A stretch of 64,000 nucleotides of DNA, taken from contig CAUEEP010000758.1 in the NCBI GenBank assembly GCA_958450365.1, positions 633,565 through 697,564 of the forward strand, read 5' to 3'. Of the stretch, positions 57,145 to 64,000 are shown in pieces. The notes below the pieces were generated by a model. The model was not told the origin of the DNA. It did not search any database and saw only the letters and a program-made list of their open reading frames with translations. The position numbers and the translations under genes are program-made. The first letter of the stretch is position 1; each line of letters starts with the position of its first letter. This stretch comes from Mesorhabditis belari. Taxonomy: Eukaryota; Nematoda; Chromadorea; Rhabditida; Rhabditidae.

Positions 57145-57833
57145 TTTGGTAGCTTAAAGTTAAAGTTTTGGTAGTTTATTTTGCTTTAGTTTATGGGTAG
57201 TTTAAATTGACAATGAGATTAGCTATTGGAAATCCAAAAAAGATATCTAGAACCTATTAGTTAACATTTAACTAATTGTGATTTTGTTCTTTGTTTCAAT
57301 ATTCTTTTAAGCTAAGCTTAAGATTGCTCGATTGCTCGATTGCTCGATTTGGGGAACAGGTTGTGTGAAATGGTTGAATGGGGGAAAAGAAAAGAGATGA
57401 AAAGTGATGAGTGAAAGCCACAAAACTTCAATCTTCTCCAATTTTCGATCTATCATTAGAGAAATCGATGATTGGTGGAAAAGAATGGTTCTATGATGTG
57501 AGAGAAAGATGGGAAGAGATCAAGAGATCACTATGAAGCTATAGATCGTTTTGAACCGCAAGGAAAGTAGAGAAGAAGGGAAGAGTTGGGTACTGGTTAA
57601 GCCTACTGCCTACTACTCGCTGGTTAAGGTTAAATTCGCTAAGCGTTGGACTCTGAATGGCCTCTGGATCACTGGAAACAGCATCAATACAGAGCTTCAG
57701 TATTGAAGCTGTTTAGCTTAATACCTAATGTGTAAATATCAAACCCTAATGTGTAAATCACTTTGAAAACTACGGTAATCTGATAAGACTATGATAGCTT
57801 TCGTTAGCAATAGCTTTGAAACTAGGCTTTGAG

Positions 57834-58045
57834 AACCAGCCCTGGCCCTAAGCCTAACCTGGCCCAGTCCTGGACCTAAGCCTGACCTGACCCAGTCCTA
57901 GATCTAAGCCTAACCGGGCCCAGTCCTGGACCTAAGCCTGACCTGACCCAGTCCTAGATCTAAGCCTAACCTGGCCCAGTCCTGGACCTAAGCCTGACCT
58001 GACCCAGTCCTAGATCTAAGCCTAACCGGGCCCAGTCCTAGATCT
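57834..58045. repeat. Minisatellite, compound ~54-bp unit
   Basis: GCCCAGTCCTGGACCTAAGC and GACCCAGTCCTAGATCTAAG alternate about four times. Confidence 0.8.
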
Positions 58046-58612
58046 AAGCGTGTCTCACTAAGAAGCAATCTCAACCGTTGAAGAATTCTCAATAGTTAAA
58101 GCAATCTCAATAGTTAAAGCAATCTCAACCGTTGAAGCAATCTCAACAGTTGATATCCTCAACAGTTCAACAGTTCAACCAATTTCCATCTAACAATAAC
58201 TCCCAAGACTTAACAAGAGCTTTAAATTGTCACATTGCTAGTCAATCATCAATTTTGTGTAAAGTTTCCCGAAACTTGTTCAACGAATTGTCACCCCTTT
58301 CCCCCAGTCATCATCGATGTTCCCCATCTCTTTCACCCACAAGGTCGTCCTCTTATTTCCCCCTTTTTTTTCAAACGATTCATCATAAAACCCGATGAAA
58401 ACTAGGCAAAAGAGTGTGGTGAGATGTGCATCGATCAATGAACTAGAGAGTTTTTCTCTCTCATTTTCAAAAATGATAACTGGCTTGATCATAAAAATGG
58501 GCTTATGAGAAACTTGACTAGATTTTGAGTAAAATGAAATCCTTTTTGATGGATAATATTCTGGAGATAGAGCTAGTGTTGCTTAATAGACAAGGGGAGA
58601 GTGAAGCAATCG

Positions 58613-58725
58613 GATCCGTGTCGATGTAGCGCAGTGTTCGACCGGTAAGCGAGAGGGAACTGGTTCGAATCCCCACGCCGACCTTCCCAGCCCCAATCCA
58701 TAAAAAGAACCGGCGTGTCCAACTG
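58613..58725 (+). repeat. tRNA-derived SINE, copy 2
   Basis: Head GTCGATGTAGCGCAG with B box GGTTCGAATCC, followed by the tail CAGCCCCAATCCATAAAAAG shared with copy 1. Confidence 0.6.
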
Positions 58726-58739
58726 GAGTAAGGTGAAAA

Positions 58740-59000
58740 TAGTAAGAGGTACTGGCTAGACTTGGTTGGGAAATCCAAAGTTAGCCAGACCAATTCAATA
58801 GCCTCGAATTCGCTAAGCGAAAGCCAAGGGAGATCATCTGGTAGCTCTACTTGCGAAAGATACAATAGTACGGATAATATGGACAATATGAATCGACTAG
58901 ACCGAGCACCTGTCCGGGCTGGTTAAAGAAGTCCCATTCAGTAAGAGGTACTGGCTAGACTGCTTGCAAGCAGGGTTGGGAAATCCAAAGTTAGCCAAAC
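58740..59000. repeat. Direct repeat with AGTAAGAGGTACTGGCTAGA
   Basis: A block of about 60 bp (AAGAGGTACTGG...GTTAGCCA) appears at 58740-58795 and again at 58938-59000. No gene. Confidence 0.6.
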
Positions 59001-59112
59001 CAATTTAATTATCCGAAGTCCCATTCTTTGTCTCGTTCATATGAAATTCAGAACTCTTGTCACAAAATAGTTTTTAATAAATTTTGAAAAGAAGTCAAGG
59101 GAATATGGACAA

Positions 59113-59276
59113 GAAGATATTCAAGGATACTATTCAAGGATACTATTCAGGGATACTATTTAAGGATACTATTCAAGGATACCATTCAAAGATACTATTC
59201 AAAGATACTATTCAGGGATACTATTCAGGGATACTATTCAAGGATACTATTCAAGGATACTATTCAAGGATACTAT
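59113..59276. repeat. Minisatellite ATACTATTCAAGG
   Basis: About 12 copies of a 13-bp unit. Confidence 0.85.
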
Positions 59277-59395
59277 GAAAGCTACCATGATGGGGGAAAG
59301 GGCAAACAGCTTTAAAATCCAAGACACCCAAGATTTTCCAATTAACTAAATGATTCTAAGCAAGCTGAAGTCAAAGAAAATAAAACTTGTCGAAC

Positions 59396-59473
59396 CGGTG
59401 TGGCGGTGAGCGGTGCCACGAATTGGGTAGTGATCGGCCGGAAAGCGGTCGGTGATTGGGGACGGAGGGAAGC
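59396..59473 (-). CDS. Candidate upstream exon (possible jun 5' exon)
   Basis: On the minus strand TTATTCAAG precedes 26 open codons (ASLRPQSPTAFRPITTQF...) ending before GTTCGAC. The stretch is markedly more GC-rich than its surroundings and is phase 0 at both ends, which would fit the first seen jun exon. It would have to be spliced across the Mutator-like element. No start codon is identified, and the acceptor is weak. Confidence 0.25.
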
Positions 59474-59845
59474 CTTGAATAAATGAATATCGTTGATGAA
59501 CAAATTCGCACACAAGAGACGACAACGGGGAGAAGATTTGAAAGGAGAAAAGAGAAAAAGAGTGCAAAGGGGCAAGCAAAGAGTAGAAGTGGACACAAAA
59601 AGAAGGAGAAGGAGTAGTGGTGTTCAATTCTTTAAGTTAGACTAATTGTAAGCTTTGTCAAGAAACGATTAGGTGAGGAAAGCGAGATTAGAAGTGAGGA
59701 CCTGGCTTAATCTGGGTTTATAAGGTGCTAGAGTTTGTAAGCTAGAGACGCCTAGATCTGGACTTGATTTCAAGCCTTTCGTGGCATTGATTTCTTGATT
59801 TCTGGCCGTTCCACTGGAAGATTTGTCTACAAATGATGCTGGATC

Positions 59846-59948
59846 AGAGTCTAGATCGGGCCAAGCCAAGTCTAGATCGGGCCAAGCCAAGTCTAGATCG
59901 GGCCAAGCCAAGTCTAGATCGGGCCAAGCCAAGTCTAGATCGGGCACC
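59846..59948. repeat. Minisatellite, 21-bp unit
   Basis: Five copies of TCTAGATCGGGCCAAGCCAA. Confidence 0.85.
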
Positions 59949-60734
59949 TGTCCGAGCCGGGTAAAGAAGTCTCATTCTTTGTCCTGTTCATATGAACTTG
60001 TCACAAAATAGTTTTTAACTTGAAAATATGGCTTTTAAAAAGCTTAAACCTAAGCTTTATTCACTACTTTATCCATACGATTGTTATTTTCAGTTATTTT
60101 CAAAAAAAAAAACTATGACCTTTTTATTAAAACCTCTATTTCACCTATACTCTTTCAAAATTTGTACTTTCGATAAAAGATAAAACGAAGATCTTAATCT
60201 TATTTGTTTATTAGGGAAAAGAGAAGAAGAAGAAGAAGAAAAAAAAATTAAAAGAAGAGATAGACGGTGAGTCAAAAAGTGAAAAAAATCTCAAGGTTTC
60301 TCAAGAAACATCGCAAAAAAGAAAACAAGAAATTTCGTGAGTTAATCGATAGTTTTGGAATGAAATGAGATCTATTTTTGTTGATCCGATTTACAGTAGT
60401 TTACAAAAATGGGCTTGTAGTTATGGGATTCGATTGAACAAATCGTTGATTGGTAGCGGGAATGTTTCTCAAAGTCGCTAACAATCGCTAACAATCGCTA
60501 ACAATCGCTAACAACATCAAGTTGCATTATTGAGTTCATAGAATTAGTGGAGATTCTTAGTACGAATTCTAGTGTTTAAAAGAAAGAATATTGGTTTGAT
60601 TCGATTGAGCAAATCGTTGATTGGTAGCGGGAATGTTTCTCAAAGTTCTAGGACTCACAGCTAACAAGGGAAGTACCCCAGTCCTCGTAAGGCTTTTAGC
60701 TTAAGTACGCTTCAAAGGCTTTTCGTCGTGAGCC

Positions 60735-60825
60735 TGTGGTCTTTTATCTAGCGGATAAAATCCTTGTATACAGAGCGAGCTATCCGTTTTTCCCATGAGT
60801 TCGAGTCCTCACCTCTCAAATCTTT
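60735..60825 (+). pseudogene. tRNA-like relic
   Basis: B box GAGTTCGAGTCCTC; D-arm region degenerate. The same B box occurs inverted at 60974-61062. Confidence 0.4.
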
Positions 60826-60973
60826 TTCGTCCCTTTTCACTTCCACTTCAATAAATTAACAATTAACAAAGATTAATAAAGAAAAGATAATCGCAAATTT
60901 GATTTTATTTCAGTTAACAGTTGTAGACTGGTTTTGTTAGGTAATAGTTTTGTTAAAATCAAAAAAGCAGAAA

Positions 60974-61062
60974 AACCCACGAGGCGAGGACTCGAACTCG
61001 AGGCGACATATGGACAACTGGCTTTGTATACAGGCACCTTAACCACTAGGCCATAGGCCCAC
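60974..61062 (-). pseudogene. tRNA-like relic
   Basis: Minus strand TATGGCCTAGTGGTTAAGGT and GAGTTCGAGTCCTC; the acceptor is not paired. Confidence 0.45.
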
Positions 61063-61531
61063 ATTGCCGCTCGGGGTGAGAAAAGCCTTTTAACGCGAGT
61101 TGTTGTAAACTTCTTTGAAATATCTCTTTCTTTTGGCAGCTAATTTTTGCGGCATTTTGATCAGCTTAGTCAGACGAAATCTAAGCTTAAATTGAATGCA
61201 AATTTAGCAACAAACTGCTCAAAAAAAGTCTTTACTATTTCTGGTTTATTTTGTTGCACATTACAATCTTTGTCCCTTTACTACACTCAATACAGAAAGG
61301 GAAAGAAAGTCCCCCCAGTTCTCAATCCTTTCAATCATTTCCCTCCTCTCCCCCCATTCCCCTATGACTCACCGATTCACTCAGCCCACAAAAATAGGAT
61401 GAAAAATCTTTCGAAACATTGAAACTCGTGAAAATAAAGTGTCTGTAGTAAAATGGATTTGGATAACGAGAGATTAGGAAAGACGATGAGATAGCAATAG
61501 AAATAGAAAGCTAATTGCTTTTGAATTCTCT

Positions 61532-61832
61532 TGTACTCTTCTTGTTAAAGAAGAGTTCCTTGTACTCTTCTTGTTAAAGAAAAGTCTCTTGTACTCTTCT
61601 TGTTTAAGAAGAGTTCCTTGTACTCTTCTTGTTAAAGAAAAGTCTCTTGTACTCTTCTTGTTTAAGAAGAGTTCCTTGTACTCTTCTCGTTAAAGAGGAG
61701 TCTCTTGTACTCTTCTCGTTAAAGAAGAGTCTCTTGTACTCTTCTTGTTTAAGAAGAGTTCCTTGTACTCTTCTTGTTAAAGAAGAGTCTCTTGTACTCT
61801 TCTTGTTAAAGTCTCTTGTACTCTTCTTCTCC
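61532..61832. repeat. Minisatellite, ~29-bp unit
   Basis: About 10 copies of CTTGTACTCTTCTTGTTAAA with GAAGAGTCT. Confidence 0.85.
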
Positions 61833-62277
61833 CTTCGTTATCCAAATCCAAACAGTACAGTATTTAGTAGTATTTTTATATCAATAAATACCCTGTTTGT
61901 CGATCGTGAGGTACCAAAATCCAGCGTTAGCGCTGATCTCCGCGCATTGAACCCCTCAGGTTGGTCAGTCATTGTAATCGATTATCAAAAGAAAAAACGA
62001 ATAGTACAGAAATAGAAATATCGAAAAAATGAAGGAAGATTGTCACCGGGAAGTATCTGAAAATTCATTTCTTTCTGAAAGTAAAAAGTAAATAAAGTAA
62101 TTGATAGAAAAAAGAAAATCTACGAAAGTTTTAAAAGTCAGTCTTAAGAAAACAATGGTTTTTATAGTATTTTGTTATATAAATATATCCGTTTATATTT
62201 CTATTAATCATTCAATATTTGCCTAGGTTATCGATCTATTTCTTATCTCTAAACAAAGTTAACTTTTAATATCAATA

Positions 62278-62362
62278 GCCAGATCCAGCTCCAGATCTAG
62301 CTTCAGATCCAGCTTCAGATCCAGCTCCAGATCCAGCTCCAGATCCAGCTCCAGATCCAGAT
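62278..62362. repeat. AGATCCAGCTCC array
   Basis: Seven copies of a 12-bp unit. Confidence 0.8.
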
Positions 62363-62429
62363 ATGATAACTTCTAGTCAACATAAACTATTGATAGATGT
62401 CTGTTTGTTATTGAAAATCATTGAAAAAC

Positions 62430-63330
62430 AATCAAATGATGTTTTTTCTTTTTTGAAAACAAAATAAAATTAGAAAGAAAGCTTTCAAATTAAAGTTAAA
62501 TAATTTCAAAAAAAATCGAGCATTGTTGTTGCGGTTAGATGAATCGATGAAGGGCATGACGTGGTCAAGAGAAATCGGGGAATGGGAATGGACAAGAGAT
62601 CGAAGGAGAGAAGAGAGAGAGAAAGACTCGGGGAAAGAGATTTCTGAATAATATTTCGTTTGGATATTTGAAGAGAGGGGGAGGCTGAGGGGTGAGTGTG
62701 CCTCTGACAGATACGAGGCTGACTCGTCCATCCGTCACTCTTGCTAGAGATTTTGAGAAAAGAATTTAGAGACTTTGAATTCTCAAGAAACGTAGAGAAA
62801 TTGTCGGTTTAGATAACGTTGGAGAGAACTAGAAAAACAAAGAAAAAGAATAGCTATTGCTGGAATTTTGAGAGATAGAAGTTTGACTGAAAAATGAAGA
62901 CAAAAGATCTCGACTAGAGACAAAGAAAGAAAGATTGGAAGGAAAGATTTAAGAGAAGATGGTGAGAGAAGAGAACAGAGTTGCCACGCATCAGTCTTTT
63001 TAGATCAAAGGGATGACTGGATGGAGTGAGTCAGTGTGGGAACGGAGAGGAAAGGAGACGCAGAGGAGATCGCATTCAGTTGCAGAGGAAGGAAGGATGA
63101 AAAGAGAGAGAGAGAGAGAGAGAAAGAAATATTGTAGAAAAGAAATAGTAGATAGCTAGAGTAGTGTCAGAAATTGAAGAAATCAAGAAATATTATAGTT
63201 CTGGAAGAGATTTAGAGCTTGGCGACTGGCCCTCAGCGTCTCTGACTCAACCGCTCACTCACCCCATCCCCTTTCCACCTGAATCACTCTGAATCATGCC
63301 TCTGTTCATCTTTTCCTCAAAGTCTAAACG
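62430..63330. other. Purine-strand asymmetric DNA, possible 5' flank of a minus-strand gene
   Basis: The plus strand is rich in GAGA/GGAA (62560-63180). The minus strand carries pyrimidine-rich sequence with an ATG at about 62731. This resembles promoter or 5' UTR DNA, but no gene can be assigned. Confidence 0.25.
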
Positions 63331-63339
63331 TTTTTCATT

Positions 63340-63560
63340 CGATTTCTCTTTTCTTTCCTTTCTTTCTTTCCTTCCTTTCCTTCTCTTCCCTTCTTCCCTT
63401 CTTTCCTTCTTCTCCTTCCTTCCTTTCCTTCTCTTCCCTTCTTCCCTTCTTTCCTTCTTCTCCTTCCTTCCTTTCCTTCTCTTCCCTTCTTCCCTTCTTT
63501 CCTTCTCCCCCCTTCCTTCCTTCCCTTCTCTCCCCTTCTTTCCTTTCTTTCTTTCTTTCT
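63340..63560. repeat. Polypyrimidine minisatellite, ~48-bp unit
   Basis: About three and a half copies of a CCTTCTTTCC/CTCCTTCCTT block, giving false open frames on both strands. Confidence 0.8.
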
Positions 63561-64000
63561 CTTTCCACGTCATCCCTTTCCTTTCCCCTTTCCCCCAACA
63601 CAAACACAAAATTTCTCTAGAAAAACGAAAAGATATTGACAAGAGTAGCCATTCGCCCATCTCTTCCCAATATTTGGCTCACCTCTCGTGCTACTTCTTT
63701 TCTTGTTATTATTGATCAAGGGAATTGAAGAAATGAAACTTTGAATTGGCTTCAAGAATTGTAAACTAATCATGGTCAAGTTACAATCTGCAAATGCCAA
63801 AATTCAATGTCTGCTCAGTGTTCAAACTGTCTCGACCATGTGATTTGATTAATCTAGTGCAAGATTCTCGGAATTGAACAGAAGATAAGCGATGAGTTTT
63901 GGCTGATCTGATAATAGAAAATAGATGTACTTTGTGGTGCAGAAACTTCTTTCTGGCATAACTAAAGTCTGAGGGTAGCCAGGAGATTAGTCTTGAAGCT

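Noticed and set aside
61629..62015. 128-residue protein
   Set aside because: Mostly translation of the 29-bp array with no conserved part.
63259..63715. Charged proteins of 90-139 residues on both strands
   Set aside because: Low-complexity polypyrimidine repeat; both strands open for compositional reasons.

Overview
The window is nuclear DNA from a nematode, most likely a rhabditid. The evidence is a cuticle collagen with the nematode-only C-terminal signature, short introns ending in TTTTAG or TTTCAG, acceptor sites placed 14-50 nt upstream of several start codons where a spliced leader would be added, and palindromic MITEs of a type common in Caenorhabditis-like genomes. The DNA is AT-rich. 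Roughly an eighth is coding; most of the rest is transposon remnants, fold-back elements, tRNA-derived repeats and minisatellites. The species cannot be named from this sequence alone.

Genes, left to right. (1) A glypican on the minus strand: 11 exons from the signal peptide (12923) down to 844; its C-terminus lies beyond the left edge. (2) A six-exon cuticle collagen, minus, 19065-16444, complete. (3) A 14-exon minus-strand gene, 22778-20228, encoding an ALC1/CHD1L-type macro domain, an acidic linker and a C-terminal BRCT-like segment, with no helicase. (4) A 19-exon minus-strand coiled-coil protein, 27517-24219, with one apparent single-base frameshift. (5) A four-exon plus-strand secreted cystatin-like protein, 30617-31649. 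(6) A c-Jun-type bZIP factor on the minus strand, 51930-37697, with a 9.1-kb repeat-filled intron and an unresolved 5' end. (7) A complete Mutator-like transposon, 52322-55126, whose 11-exon FLYWCH/MULE transposase lies on the plus strand.

From 55 to 64 kb there is a near-perfect 15-bp minisatellite, a large palindrome, a tRNA-derived SINE, more tandem arrays and polypyrimidine tracts. I see no confident gene there, only a possible upstream jun exon.

The genes do not form one pathway. They read as a normal run of animal housekeeping and developmental loci (cell-surface proteoglycan, cuticle, ADP-ribose reader, AP-1 factor) whose introns have been colonised by mobile DNA. The most coherent non-host system is the Mutator-like family: one apparently intact autonomous copy plus two short non-autonomous copies that share its termini and have perfect 8-bp target duplications.
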